Source: Balneolales bacterium (GTDB lineage Bacteria > Bacteroidota > Rhodothermia > Balneolales > Natronogracilivirgulaceae). From it: a stretch of 11,978 nt of DNA. The stretch lies in assembly GCA_007135895.1 (NCBI GenBank), contig SLHZ01000293.1, forward strand, positions 1 through 11,978. The letters are read 5' to 3'. The notes beneath the pieces are model-generated. The model made no database searches. It saw only the letters and a program-made list of their open reading frames with translations, and had not been told where the DNA came from. A program made the position numbers and the translations under genes. Below, one piece after another: positions 1 to 9,100 of this stretch; position 1 is the stretch's first letter, and each line of letters opens with the position of its first letter.

Positions 1-3000
1 CCGGGGTACAACTATGGCAATCAAAACCTGGAGCGGGTTGCCTGGACTGTGACGGCACGGGGTTCCATCGCCCCGGCGGTTTACCATATTCCGCAGGGGG
101 AGCACGAGCGGGGTTTTGCATCACTTATGGAGGCCTTTGAGTGGGCCAATGACCGTGATACGCTCTCAAATAATGTACAGTTCGTCATCACGGATGATCT
201 GGATGAGCGGGGCCATACGCTGGATCTGGCTGCTCCATTTCAGTTCAATACCCGGTTGTATATCCTCCCTGAAAAAGGAAAACAACCGGAAATCACGCTG
301 GATTCTCCGATGGTAATCCGTTCAAACTATGTTACCATAGACGGATTTCGCGATTCCGGTGAACTCGAAAAAGATGGGGATGAACAACTGGCTTTTCGAT
401 TCGATCCACCGGGGGATTCGGGTACAGAAGAATCACCGGCCATCATCATTGGTTCCGGCTCCGACCGTGTTACTGTCAACGGTATTTCTATTACCCAGTA
501 TGATGAAGCAACCGAAATACCGGTGGGTGTGATTTTGGGTGAAGAGGAATCAACGGGCGGAAAATTGTCCCGAATTGCGTTGACAAATAATACCATTGGC
601 AGTCCGACCCGTCCGTTTGCTACAGCGATCAAAGTGTCGGGCCGTGTTGAGGAGCTAAATATAACCGATAATTCGGTTTATGGAAAGCAGCGCGGAATCG
701 TTTTTGGAAGTTCTTCACTAAGTGTGGAAATCCTTCGAAACCGCATTTCGGTAGAGCCCGGAGAGGAAGGTTCGGCTTTTCAGGCTTTTCATGCGGGGCT
801 GGTGTTTCAGGGGGATCAACTCACGATGCGGGATAACCGCATCCATATCCGGGAGGCTGGCGAGGAAGGTATCCGAACAGATGGAATCTTCCTGAAAAAT
901 ATGGGAAATGATCTGTTATTTGCCAATAACATGATCAGTGTTCTCCCGGCCGGATCCGCTGTGAACCCAGGAGGATTTGCATCGGGTATACGTGTTCATG
1001 CGGGCGACGGAGAGAACCCGGGCGACGGTGTGAGTGGTGGCAGCGGTGTGAGTGGCATGAGCGGTGGCATTCGGTTATATCATAATACTGTCAGGATCCT
1101 TCCTCTGAAATTTGCACAGGCCTCTGCGGCTTTCAGGCTTACCGGAGTTGCAGACGGGCGACTTATGGAAGTGGATATGCGCAGCAATATCTGGGTGAAT
1201 GAGCATGACCGGGTAATCGACAAAGCTTTTAAAGGCAGTATATTTTATGGCAATGTGCCTGAAGTGACCGGTGCTTTATCCACCAAATTGGCGGATTCGG
1301 GTTCCGACCCGTCCGTCTTTTCAGAGAAGAAGCCGGGATACATCTCATCGCTGCCACTGGGTGACTTGGCGGGAACGGGAGAAGGCTGTGACGCAGCGGG
1401 ACCGCTTGGTATTTGCCTTGACACGGACGTGACCGTAACGGGCATGGCAAACAACTGGTCTTTGCGGCCGATGGTCCGGGCCGGTTGGATGAACGGCCTG
1501 CTTATGGATGATGTGCAGGAAATCGGCGTTTATACTGGTGATGAGCGCGTCATAAACGCGCCGGCAGCTTTTTTGTCCGACACGGATCTTCTTCTGCATG
1601 AAGATTCACACGGTGACCTGATGCTTGCCGGGTATGGTCTTCCCAATGTTGTACCGCTGGACATACTGGGCAATGAACGGCATCCGGTATTTCCGTACAT
1701 GGGAGCACACGAGCCAGAGCCCACCGTATCCCGGATTCTGTTTGGAGATTATCATATCCCCGCGGAAGCCCATGCCAGGGGCTATGCTTCGCTGGCCGAA
1801 GCAATACAAGCTCTCAATACCCATGGAACCGAAAAATCTGTACGCTTTTTGATTCACAGCGATCTTGACGAAACCTCTTCCACACTTCTTGTGGATCGCA
1901 GGGATCTGACTTCCGGTACGGGATTGACCATCCTGCCGGCCGAGGGGGAAGTAACCATACGTCTTGGGGAACCGATCATCATCCATGATGCTTCCCATAT
2001 TACTTTCGATGGCGGGGATGAGCGAGGACTGCATTTGCACCTTGAAACCATGGCCGACAGCACGGCAGCGGAGGAAAACGGTGTCGTAAAAGCGGAGGAA
2101 AAGCATCTTGCAAAAGCAGGGGAAATCCCAGCTGCAAAGGCGGAGCAAAGGTCTGTTGCAAAGGAAGAGGGAAGGTCTGCGGTAAAAGCGGGGGAAATCC
2201 CAGCTGCAAAAACAGGGAAAGCGTTTTTGATAACCGGGGGGAGCCGGTTTGTTACTTTAAGGAATTTGAGGATCACCCATGATTCCGGAAGTGAATCCGG
2301 GCTGAATGGCGTGGTAGTCTCCGGTGATGAGGAGACCGGTGAGACCCCACGTTCCGTTACACTGGAAGGATTGATCCTGGGCACTACAACGGATCCGTTT
2401 AAGGATGCCGTCTCACTCAGGGGAGTCAAAACTCCGCTGACTCGTGTACAGGCTGATGTAAACGGTTGTCTGATAAGTGCAGCCCGACATGGTATCATCA
2501 GTCTGAAGGCCGAAAACAGCAGTTTTCTGGACAATGAAATACGGGTCGACGGTCGTTATCCGGATCAGCACCACTATTCCGGTATCCGGCTTGAGCAGTC
2601 CCGCTCCATGAACATAAGGCGGAATCAAGTTTTCATGCTGGGAGCCCACACTTCGGAAGCGGCCCTGGTGAGCGGACTTGTCCTGAACAGTAACGAAAGT
2701 ACGCACAATCTGCTCAATAACATGATATCCGTTCCCGGACGTTTTGACTCATCAGGGGAGAGTGATTCCACCCGGATTTACGGAGTGGCCGTCAGCGGAC
2801 CCTCCCGGGGAGAACGTTATAATTTCGTTCACAATACGATTTATGTGGGTAGGACGGGACAGACAGGCCGGACAGTTGCTTTTGGCTGGGATTATGATGG
2901 CGAGTCTCCCGATCCGGCGCGTTTCTACATTCAGAATACCCTGCTGACGAACCGGCATGACCATGAAGATTCCTGGATATGGTACTGGCTGGACGGGGAT

Positions 3001-3660
3001 CCGCTCAATGTTAATTATAATAACCTGGATGCCAATTTGTCGGGCATGACCGGAAAGGAAAACCCGGCAATATCGTCCCATGATCCCGATGCTGCGACAA
3101 GCGGGGCGAAGACCGGTTATTTCCGGGGGGAAAGAGCCCGGACCCTTTCCGACTGGCAGATCTTATCCGGCATGGATGCCGTCACAACGGCAGTACCGGT
3201 TAATTTTCGTTCGGAAACCGATCTCAGGCTGTCCGGCTCATCGGAAGGAGACGAACATCTTGCCGGCCGGTTCACCCCAATGGTCCGCACGGATATTTTC
3301 GGGAATCCCCGCTGCGAAACAGCTCCCTACAAAGGCGCCTGGGAGTCTCCTCTTGCATTATCTGGCGGGGAAGACCTTTCGGAATCCGATGTTCCTCTTT
3401 CCTACCGTCTGCATCAGAATTACCCCAATCCGTTTAACCCTGTCACCACCATTCGATTTGATCTCCCTGGTCATTCCCGTGTGCGTCTCAGCATCTATAC
3501 CATTACGGGCCGGCGGGTTGCCATACTGGCCGATGAGAACCTTTCCGCCGGTGAACATGCGGTCACTTTCGATGCATCGGCGCTGTCGAGCGGTGTATAT
3601 CTTTATCGTTTGCAGACCGATGATTTTTCGGCAAGCCGTCGAATGACCCTGATCAAATGA
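1..3660 (+). CDS. Large secreted parallel beta-helix-like protein with T9SS (Por) C-terminal sorting domain; 5'-partial
   Basis: The frame is open from base 1, so this is the last 1219 residues of a longer protein. The GTG at 49 has open frame before it and is unlikely to be the true start. Two divergent copies of one module occupy residues ~28-571 and ~584-1115. Each opens with YHIP followed by an RG(F/Y)ASL.EA helix and a DLDE segment, and closes with DI(L/F)GN.R then GA.E. Between these lie many short N-rich beta repeats (for example NNTIGS, DNSVYG, NNMISV) typical of right-handed beta-helix/pectate-lyase-like folds. Residues ~1133-1219 form a type A sorting domain (NYPNPFNP, TGRRV, GVYLYRL), the signal for type IX secretion and cell-surface attachment or release in Bacteroidota. 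The signal peptide would lie upstream and is not seen. A Lys/Ala/Glu-rich insert interrupts module 2. No catalytic residues are recognised; adhesin or glycan-binding roles are possible. It has no evident link to the hydrogenase operon. Confidence 0.85.
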   Translation, partial: PGYNYGNQNLERVAWTVTARGSIAPAVYHIPQGEHERGFASLMEAFEWANDRDTLSNNVQFVITDDLDERGHTLDLAAPFQFNTRLYILPEKGKQPEITLDSPMVIRSNYVTIDGFRDSGELEKDGDEQLAFRFDPPGDSGTEESPAIIIGSGSDRVTVNGISITQYDEATEIPVGVILGEEESTGGKLSRIALTNNTIGSPTRPFATAIKVSGRVEELNITDNSVYGKQRGIVFGSSSLSVEILRNRISVEPGEEGSAFQAFHAGLVFQGDQLTMRDNRIHIREAGEEGIRTDGIFLKNMGNDLLFANNMISVLPAGSAVNPGGFASGIRVHAGDGENPGDGVSGGSGVSGMSGGIRLYHNTVRILPLKFAQASAAFRLTGVADGRLMEVDMRSNIWVNEHDRVIDKAFKGSIFYGNVPEVTGALSTKLADSGSDPSVFSEKKPGYISSLPLGDLAGTGEGCDAAGPLGICLDTDVTVTGMANNWSLRPMVRAGWMNGLLMDDVQEIGVYTGDERVINAPAAFLSDTDLLLHEDSHGDLMLAGYGLPNVVPLDILGNERHPVFPYMGAHEPEPTVSRILFGDYHIPAEAHARGYASLAEAIQALNTHGTEKSVRFLIHSDLDETSSTLLVDRRDLTSGTGLTILPAEGEVTIRLGEPIIIHDASHITFDGGDERGLHLHLETMADSTAAEENGVVKAEEKHLAKAGEIPAAKAEQRSVAKEEGRSAVKAGEIPAAKTGKAFLITGGSRFVTLRNLRITHDSGSESGLNGVVVSGDEETGETPRSVTLEGLILGTTTDPFKDAVSLRGVKTPLTRVQADVNGCLISAARHGIISLKAENSSFLDNEIRVDGRYPDQHHYSGIRLEQSRSMNIRRNQVFMLGAHTSEAALVSGLVLNSNESTHNLLNNMISVPGRFDSSGESDSTRIYGVAVSGPSRGERYNFVHNTIYVGRTGQTGRTVAFGWDYDGESPDPARFYIQNTLLTNRHDHEDSWIWYWLDGDPLNVNYNNLDANLSGMTGKENPAISSHDPDAATSGAKTGYFRGERARTLSDWQILSGMDAVTTAVPVNFRSETDLRLSGSSEGDEHLAGRFTPMVRTDIFGNPRCETAPYKGAWESPLALSGGEDLSESDVPLSYRLHQNYPNPFNPVTTIRFDLPGHSRVRLSIYTITGRRVAILADENLSAGEHAVTFDASALSSGVYLYRLQTDDFSASRRMTLIK
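2112..2210 (+). repeat. 27-bp direct repeat within the beta-helix gene (26/27 identical)
   Basis: A 27-base unit at 2112-2138 recurs at 2184-2210 with one A/G difference. The copies start 72 bases apart, so the frame is kept, and each encodes KAGEIPAAK. The segment around them (about 2065-2215) is rich in Lys, Ala and Glu and is absent at the matching place in module 1. It looks like a low-complexity insert that grew by in-frame duplication. Confidence 0.85.
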
Positions 3661-3666
3661 TTTTTC

Positions 3667-3695
3667 TTGACAGGCAGCAACAGAATCGTTATCAT
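3667..3695 (+). promoter_or_regulatory. Possible promoter, TTGACA-N17-TATCAT
   Basis: TTGACA at 3667-3672 is followed after 17 bases by TATCAT at 3690-3695, a full -35 and a 5/6 -10 match to the sigma70 consensus. It lies 7 bases past the stop of the surface-protein gene and about 450 bases ahead of the hydrogenase start. Primary promoters of Bacteroidota usually follow another pattern (TTTG and TAnnTTTG), so the match may be fortuitous. Confidence 0.3.
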
Positions 3696-3973
3696 TTTTT
3701 CAGACATGGCATTACATATCACTATCTGTATCAGGATAGCGGTAAAGCACTAAAGAAATAATTCAGAAAGCTCGAAATCAAAAAGAATTACTCACTCAAA
3801 AATTCGAAACCAGTATATGAGCAGTATCCAGTAAGAGTTATGTGGGGAACGACTGGGAAGTTAAGTGTAGTGAAGTAAAGTAAAGCAGCTCCTGTTGAAT
3901 TATTAGCAAGTATGCCTTTGAAAAAAAATCCGGCGGAATCCAAAAGGATATTCCGGTCCGATTCAATTCAGTG

Positions 3974-4105
3974 CTAAGTTTCATCGAAAAGAATAAAAAA
4001 ATCAAGAATAAAAAGATCAGGCAGATCTGACAGGATTTCAATGATCGAAGCGCCCTGATTATGTTGTAGCAAACGTTCCTGCAGGCTCTTTCCGGGGTCA
4101 CTCAT
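3974..4105 (-). CDS. Possible small hypothetical protein, 43 residues, divergent from the hydrogenase operon
   Basis: An ATG at 4105-4103 on the minus strand opens a 43-codon frame ending in TAG at 3976-3974. A weak purine-rich stretch (GGAAAAAAG) precedes the ATG. The first 30 residues (starting MSDPGKSLQERLLQHNQG, then ASIIEILSDLPDLF) look like an amphipathic soluble protein. The last dozen are Phe/Leu/Ile-rich because they read through the A-rich tandem repeat. I recognise no family. It may be chance, a real small protein, or the remnant of one with a replaced C-terminus. Confidence 0.2.
   Translation of the reverse strand: MSDPGKSLQERLLQHNQGASIIEILSDLPDLFILDFFILFDET
3990..4019. repeat. 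Two tandem copies of a 15-bp A-rich unit
   Basis: AGAATAAAAAAATCA at 3990-4004 is followed directly by AGAATAAAAAGATCA at 4005-4019, with one mismatch. It lies 120-150 bases ahead of the hydrogenase start and could be a slippage product, an UP-like or bent-DNA element, or a protein site. Confidence 0.6.
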
Positions 4106-4131
4106 GTGCTTTTTTCCGATGTTGCGGACCC

Positions 4132-4136
4132 GGAGG
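4132..4136 (+). promoter_or_regulatory. Ribosome binding site GGAGG that decides the start of the first hydrogenase gene
   Basis: GGAGG lies only one base before the ATG at 4138 but seven bases before the in-frame ATG at 4144. The second ATG is therefore the better start. Confidence 0.7.
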
Positions 4137-4143
4137 TATGAAA

Positions 4144-5640
4144 ATGAAGCCAAAGATAGCGGTTTTCGACTTTGCAAGCTGTGAAGGGTGTGAACTGCAG
4201 GTAGCCAATCTGGAAGAGGAGATCCTGGAACTGATCGATGCGGTGGAGGTGGTCTCATTTCGGGAGGTGATGAAGGAGCACTCCGATGATTACGATGTCG
4301 CTTTTATTGAGGGTTCCATCAACCGGCCCGCCGATGAAGAGCGTTTACGGGATATTCGTTCCCGTGCCAAAGTCCTCATTGCCCTCGGTGACTGCGCCTG
4401 CACAGGCTGTGTCAACAAGCTCAGGAACGACTGGAGCGGGGAGGAGGCGCTGGCGGAAGTCTATCCCGGTGCCGGGAAGCAGCTCAGTGACAATGAGTTT
4501 TTTGAGCTGAATCCGGCCCGGGCCGTTGATGAAGTGGTTAGCGTCGATTTCAAAATCCGGGGCTGCCCGGTCCGTAAAGAACAGGTGCTTTACTACATCA
4601 AGCGGCTTTCGACGATGCCGCCGGCTCCCAACAAGGATCTCGACTATCGGGTTCTGCTTCGGGGTATGCCTTCGGATGACCGTTCCATTGTAAAATACAA
4701 CCCCAACAAATGCATCCTGTGCCGCCGATGCGCGATGATTTGCCAGGATGTCCTTGGAGTGGATGCATTGGGCGTCGTGCAAAAAGGCAGCCAGTCGATC
4801 ATATCAACACCTCAGAATATCGGTTTTGACGCCAATGGCTGCATTCATTGCGGGCAGTGTATTTCGGTGTGCCCGGTCGGAGCCCTATCCAATCATTCTC
4901 CGGTGCAGACTCTGGCCATGGAAGTAGGAAAGAAGAGACTGTCCATTGCCCTTGATTCACTGGCGCTGGCATCGTTCGTCCAGAAGCATCCCGGTTTGAA
5001 GACGCTGCCACCGGAGCTTGCCGAGCGCTATGTGATAGCCGGGCTTCGAGCCATCGGATTCCGCAGAGTCTATCAGTATGATTATTTTATTTCGCAATCG
5101 GTTCAAAAAGATACCCAAAGCGAAAAGCCGGTGCTCTCAAGCTGGTGCCTGGCTGCCCAGAACTACTTCCGCGCGAATGGTCCGCCCGCACTGGAAATCA
5201 ACGAACCCCATGCCCCCTGGAACCTTTTGCTGGAGGAAGAACACAAGGGCATCTGCCTGCTGAGTCCCTGTTCGGCGATGAAGTCATTCAAGGCGTTTTC
5301 CTATGTGCTCACGGCGGCCAATCTGATGGAGCTTTTCAAGCAACTGGATACCGATCTGGAGTTTCTTGATCCCGACGGAGTAACCTATGATGGCGAAACT
5401 GTTGAAAAGGGGTTCCGGCATCCCGGTATTCCCGCGTTTCACAATGGAAGGAACCGCAGTTTTGGTATTACTCCGGATGTGAAGGATCGACTTGCGTCAG
5501 CCACTCTGAACAAGGGAGGAGTGCATGTCTATCCCTGTCTCCAGGGTTGTGTGAACGGAGGCGGGAACCACCCGGGCGTGGATGAAAAAACATTGGAAGA
5601 CAGGATTAACTGGTTTGCTGAACTTAGAGGGGTGACATGA
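4144..5640 (+). CDS. Chimeric hydrogenase subunit: NiFe small-subunit N-terminal half + 2x[4Fe-4S] ferredoxin + degenerate [FeFe]-hydrogenase H domain
   Basis: The protein has 498 residues and no membrane segment or signal peptide, so it should be cytosolic. Residues 1-150 are the proximal-cluster half of a group 3 NiFe small subunit: CEGC (C13, C16), GDCA (C84) and GCPV (C141) supply the four ligands of the [4Fe-4S] cluster next to the NiFe site. The usual C-terminal half with medial and distal clusters is missing. Residues ~180-250 instead match the HydA/NuoG ferredoxin, with C190/193/196/200 and C233/236/239/243. Residues ~265-485 match a shortened [FeFe]-hydrogenase large domain, including the VLTAANLMELFK helix. 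The four [4Fe-4S] cysteine positions of the H-cluster remain (C335, C376, C465, C469), but the proton-shuttle Cys is W334 and the L2 motif is SPCSAMK. Diiron catalysis is therefore unlikely and electron transfer is the probable role. The start at 4144 is chosen over 4138 by ribosome-binding-site spacing. The stop overlaps the next gene by 4 bases. Confidence 0.88.
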   Translation: MKPKIAVFDFASCEGCELQVANLEEEILELIDAVEVVSFREVMKEHSDDYDVAFIEGSINRPADEERLRDIRSRAKVLIALGDCACTGCVNKLRNDWSGEEALAEVYPGAGKQLSDNEFFELNPARAVDEVVSVDFKIRGCPVRKEQVLYYIKRLSTMPPAPNKDLDYRVLLRGMPSDDRSIVKYNPNKCILCRRCAMICQDVLGVDALGVVQKGSQSIISTPQNIGFDANGCIHCGQCISVCPVGALSNHSPVQTLAMEVGKKRLSIALDSLALASFVQKHPGLKTLPPELAERYVIAGLRAIGFRRVYQYDYFISQSVQKDTQSEKPVLSSWCLAAQNYFRANGPPALEINEPHAPWNLLLEEEHKGICLLSPCSAMKSFKAFSYVLTAANLMELFKQLDTDLEFLDPDGVTYDGETVEKGFRHPGIPAFHNGRNRSFGITPDVKDRLASATLNKGGVHVYPCLQGCVNGGGNHPGVDEKTLEDRINWFAELRGVT

Positions 5641-6125
5641 TGATCCAAACAGAGACAAAGCCATTGATGTGGGAGGAAAAAAGAAACCTGGACAAGATCG
5701 TTTCTTCGGTTGAAGATCCGCAGCATCAGAAGATCCGTTTGTTGCAAATGGCACAGGGAGAGTATGGTTTTTTAAAAGATGAGCACATGCGATATCTGGC
5801 CAAATCGATCGGCACCAGTTATACCGATCTCTACGGCATTGCCACTTTTTACTCCCAGTTCAACCTGGATCCGCCGGGTCGGCACACCATATCGGTTTGC
5901 CTGGGCACGGGATGCCATGTAAAGGGCGGCAAAAGCCTGATGAAAAAGATTGAAGACACACTGGATGTAAGAGAAAAAGGCACGACGGAAGATCATCGTT
6001 TCTCGCTGAAAAGTGTGCGTTGCCTGGGATGCTGCGGGTTGGCTCCGCTCATCATGATTGATGACGAAACCTTCGGACGGGTGAAGACTTCCCAGCTGGA
6101 GGGTATTCTTGAGAAATTTGATTAG
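5637..6125 (+). CDS. NuoE/HoxE/HydC-like [2Fe-2S] subunit of the hydrogenase diaphorase module
   Basis: This 162-residue protein has the normal length of the NuoE (24 kDa) family. The N-terminal half is a helical bundle (about residues 15-75, including the segment GEYGFLKDEHMRYLAK and a YGIATFYSQF motif). The C-terminal half is a thioredoxin-like [2Fe-2S] domain with ligands C88 and C93 (CLGTGC) and C129 and C133 (CLGCC). Family members sit beside NuoF in complex I, bidirectional Hox hydrogenases and electron-bifurcating HydABC enzymes. Their cluster is close to the FMN and may act as an electron store or exit. The ATG at 5637 overlaps the preceding stop (ATGA), implying translational coupling. 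A second ATG at 5640 is also possible, since GAGGGG at 5627-5632 suits either. No family-typical residue is missing. Confidence 0.95.
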   Translation: MMIQTETKPLMWEEKRNLDKIVSSVEDPQHQKIRLLQMAQGEYGFLKDEHMRYLAKSIGTSYTDLYGIATFYSQFNLDPPGRHTISVCLGTGCHVKGGKSLMKKIEDTLDVREKGTTEDHRFSLKSVRCLGCCGLAPLIMIDDETFGRVKTSQLEGILEKFD

Positions 6126-6128
6126 GGG
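6124..6128 (+). promoter_or_regulatory. Ribosome binding site AGGGG supporting the ATG at 6135
   Basis: AGGGG overlaps the TAG stop of the preceding gene and lies six bases before ATG 6135. The in-frame TTG at 6129 directly abuts it and is a poor candidate. Confidence 0.6.
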
Positions 6129-6134
6129 TTGACC

Positions 6135-9100
6135 ATGACACTCAAAACAAAAATTGACCTGGATGAAGTGGCCCGACTGGGGATGAGCCGGCTTGAATCG
6201 CAACGGCCCCAGATACTGATCGGCCTCGGAACGTGCGGGATAGCCTCCGGTGCGAACAAGCTGATGGACTTTTGCCGTGAGTATACGGCTTACTGGCAGG
6301 AAACCGGTATTCAGCCGCGAATTGTACCGGTTGGGTGTATCGGCATGTGCCATGCGGAACCGCTGGTGGAAGTGAAGCTGCCCGGCAAGCCGAGGGTGAT
6401 GTATCACAGTGTTGATACCTCGAAGCTGAAGCGCATCATTGATGAGCACTTGCTCAAAGGACGTCCGCTCAGGGAGTATGCCCTGGGGCAGCTTTGTGAG
6501 GAGCTTTCGGAGTGTGAAAACGGCCGCCTGAACTATACCTGGCAATATGAGGGGATACCCAACCTGAAGGAGTTGCCCTTTTTGGCCCGGCAGGTCCGTA
6601 TCGTGCTGCGTAACTGCGGAATTATTGATCCGGAATCCATTGAAGAGTATATAGCCCGCGGCGGCTATCAGTCCGCCTACAAAACGCTGGTGGACCTCAA
6701 GCCGCAGGGGGTGATCGACGAGGTGATTAAATCCGGATTGCGGGGCCGGGGAGGCGCCGGTTTTTCGACCGGGAAAAAATGGCAGTTTGCCCGCGATGCA
6801 GCCGCCGATCAGAAGTATGTTATCTGCAATGCCGACGAGGGTGATCCCGGTGCTTACATGGACCGGGCGGTGCTTGAAAGTGACCCCCACAGTGTGATTG
6901 AAGGAATGATTATCGGGGCGTACGCTATTGGGGCTTCCATCGGCTATCTGTATGTGCGAGCTGAGTATCCGCTGGCGATCCGGCGTCTGGAAAGAGCTAT
7001 TGAACAGGCAAGGGAGTATCAGGTGCTGGGTGATCAGATCATGGGTAGTGATTTTTCTTTTGATTTGAGAATCATGGAAGGTGCCGGTGCCTTTGTCTGC
7101 GGTGAGGAGACGGCCCTGATTGCCTCTATTGAGGGTAAAAGGGGAGAGCCCAAGCCACGCCCGCCCTTTCCGGCGCAGTCGGGTCTTTTCGGGCGGCCCA
7201 CCAATGTAAACAACGTAGAGACCTGGGCCAACATCCCCATGGTTTTTGAAAAAGGAGGACGCTGGTTTCAGTCCATCGGGACCGAGAGAAGCAAGGCGAC
7301 CAAGGTATTTTCTCTTGTAGGAAAGATAGAGCGTGCCGGCCTGGTAGAAATTCCCATGGGAACAAAGATGAAGGATATTATCTACGAGATCGGGGGCGGG
7401 ATGCAGAACGGACGGATGTTCAAAGCGGTTCAGACCGGCGGTCCGTCAGGCGGATGTATTCCGGCGGAATTCCTGGATGTAGAGGTGGATTACGAAAACC
7501 TTCAGAAACTGGGCTCTATTGTCGGATCAGGCGGCATGGTGGCGATGGACGAAGATACCTGCATGGTGGATATCGCCCGTTATTTCCTGGAGTTCTGTGT
7601 GGAGGAGTCCTGCGGACAGTGCACACCCTGCCGCATGGGAACCCGCCGCATGATGGAGATACTGGAGCGCATTTGCCAGGGTGGCGGCAAGATGTCGGAT
7701 ATTGATATCCTTGAGCGCCTTGCCGTCCAGATACGGGATGGTTCACTGTGTGCCCTGGGTGGCACTGCTCCCAATCCGGTGCTCACTACGCTCAAGTATT
7801 TCCGGCACGAGTACGAGCAGCACATATTGAACAAGAAGTGTCCGGCTTCCTCCTGTGCATCGCTGTTCCTGACACCCTGTCAGGACACCTGTCCGGCAGG
7901 AACGGATGTCCCGGGCCAGATGCAGCTGGTGGCCGAGGGCCGGTACGGCGAAGCCTACGAGCTGCAGCGTCAGGACAATCCTTTTCCGGCGATATGCGGC
8001 AGGGTTTGTGATCATCCCTGTGAAAAGCGGTGCCAGCGCAATCAGATGGATCAGCCGCTCTCTGTGATGATGATTCACCGGTTTTGTGCCGACAAGGTGT
8101 ATGACGGCAAGGGGGGCTACCGGCCGGAGCTTTCCAGATTTGAACCCACCGGAAAAAAGGCGGCCGTTGTGGGTGGTGGTGTTGCCGGTTTGACAGCGGC
8201 CTTTTTCCTGAAAAGGCTGGGACACGAAGTGACCATATTCGAATCGCAGTCCGAGCTTGGGGGAATGCTCATGTGGGGAATTCCGCCCTATCGTCTGCCC
8301 CGTGAGGTATTGCAGTGGGAAATCGGACAAATAGTGGATATGGGCATTGATGTCAGACTTAACACACAAGTAGGCAGGGATGTGTCGTTCAAGGAGCTCA
8401 GAGAGTCCCACGATACGGTGTTTCTGGGCATAGGTGCACAGAATGATCTTCCCCTGAATCTGAGAAATGAAGACAAGCCGGGTATATTGAATGGTATGCA
8501 GCTTCTCCGGCAGTTGAACTTGAAGGAAAAGGTAGATCTCGGCAGTCGAATTCTGATTATCGGAGGCGGCAACGTATCGGTAGACCTTGCCCGGTCGGTT
8601 CTGCGGCTCGGGTGCGAAAAGGTGATTGTGGCCTATCGCAGAGAAGAGATCGATATGCCGGCCTATCCGGAAGAAATCAGTGAAGCAAAAAAAGAGGGCG
8701 TAGAGTTTTATTTCCTTGTTGCGCCGGAACGGATTATAGTTGAAGAAGGCAAAGCGACAGGAGTGGTGTTCCGGAAAATGAAGATGGACGAGTTCACCAA
8801 GTGGGGGCGTCGTCAGCCCGTACCGGTGGAATATGAAACCGTAACGATCATGGCCGATCAGATTGTCACGGCGATCGGCCAGGTGATCGACCTGAGTCTT
8901 GCCGGAAAGAAAGCTGCCGGGATGGTGGACCATCGCGGGCGGATTGCCGTGGACTCCTATTCCATGGAGACCTCCCTGCCGGGTGTTTTTTCGGGAGGAG
9001 ATGCTGTTCTGGGACCGGCAACCGTGATTGAAGCGGTTGCCCATGGTAAGAATGCAGCCCGGCAGATGGATATAAAAATGATGGGAGAAGACCGGCTGGC

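Larger units (their letters stand above)
3661..4143. other. Gene-free region of about 480 bases upstream of the hydrogenase operon
   Basis: No convincing gene is seen on either strand. The region is visibly more A/T-rich than its flanks. It contains a sigma70-like promoter match, a 15-bp A-rich tandem repeat, and a weak hairpin at 3934-3955 (CGGAATCC, AAAA loop, GG-AT-ATTCCG with a two-base bulge). A 43-codon reading frame lies on the minus strand. I see no strong terminator after the stop at 3660 and recognise no riboswitch. The promoter and any operator of the hydrogenase operon should lie here, giving a leader that may be several hundred bases long. Confidence 0.6.

Noticed and set aside
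49..51. GTG at 49 as the start of the surface protein
   Set aside because: The frame is open to base 1 without a stop and no ribosome binding site precedes the GTG; a signal peptide expected for a T9SS cargo is also missing, so the gene begins upstream.
1854..2534. 226-residue minus-strand open frame with Ala/Pro/Ser repeats
   Set aside because: The repeats are the complement of the KAGEIPAAK-type insert of the beta-helix gene; no independent signal is seen.
3934..3955. Hairpin as a rho-independent terminator for the surface-protein gene
   Set aside because: The stem is short and bulged, lies about 270 bases past the stop codon, and has no T-run on its 3' side.
4927..5600. A functional [FeFe] hydrogenase
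   Set aside because: The proton-shuttle Cys is Trp and the diiron-contacting L2 residues are changed; no hydE, hydF or hydG is in the window.
5772..6890. 372-residue minus-strand open frame
   Set aside because: It is antisense to the NuoE and NuoF genes, whose family motifs are clear on the + strand, and it shows no recognisable domain.
7743..9044. 433-residue minus-strand open frame
   Set aside because: It lies entirely opposite the NuoF-GltD fusion and reflects codon bias of that gene; no domain is recognisable.
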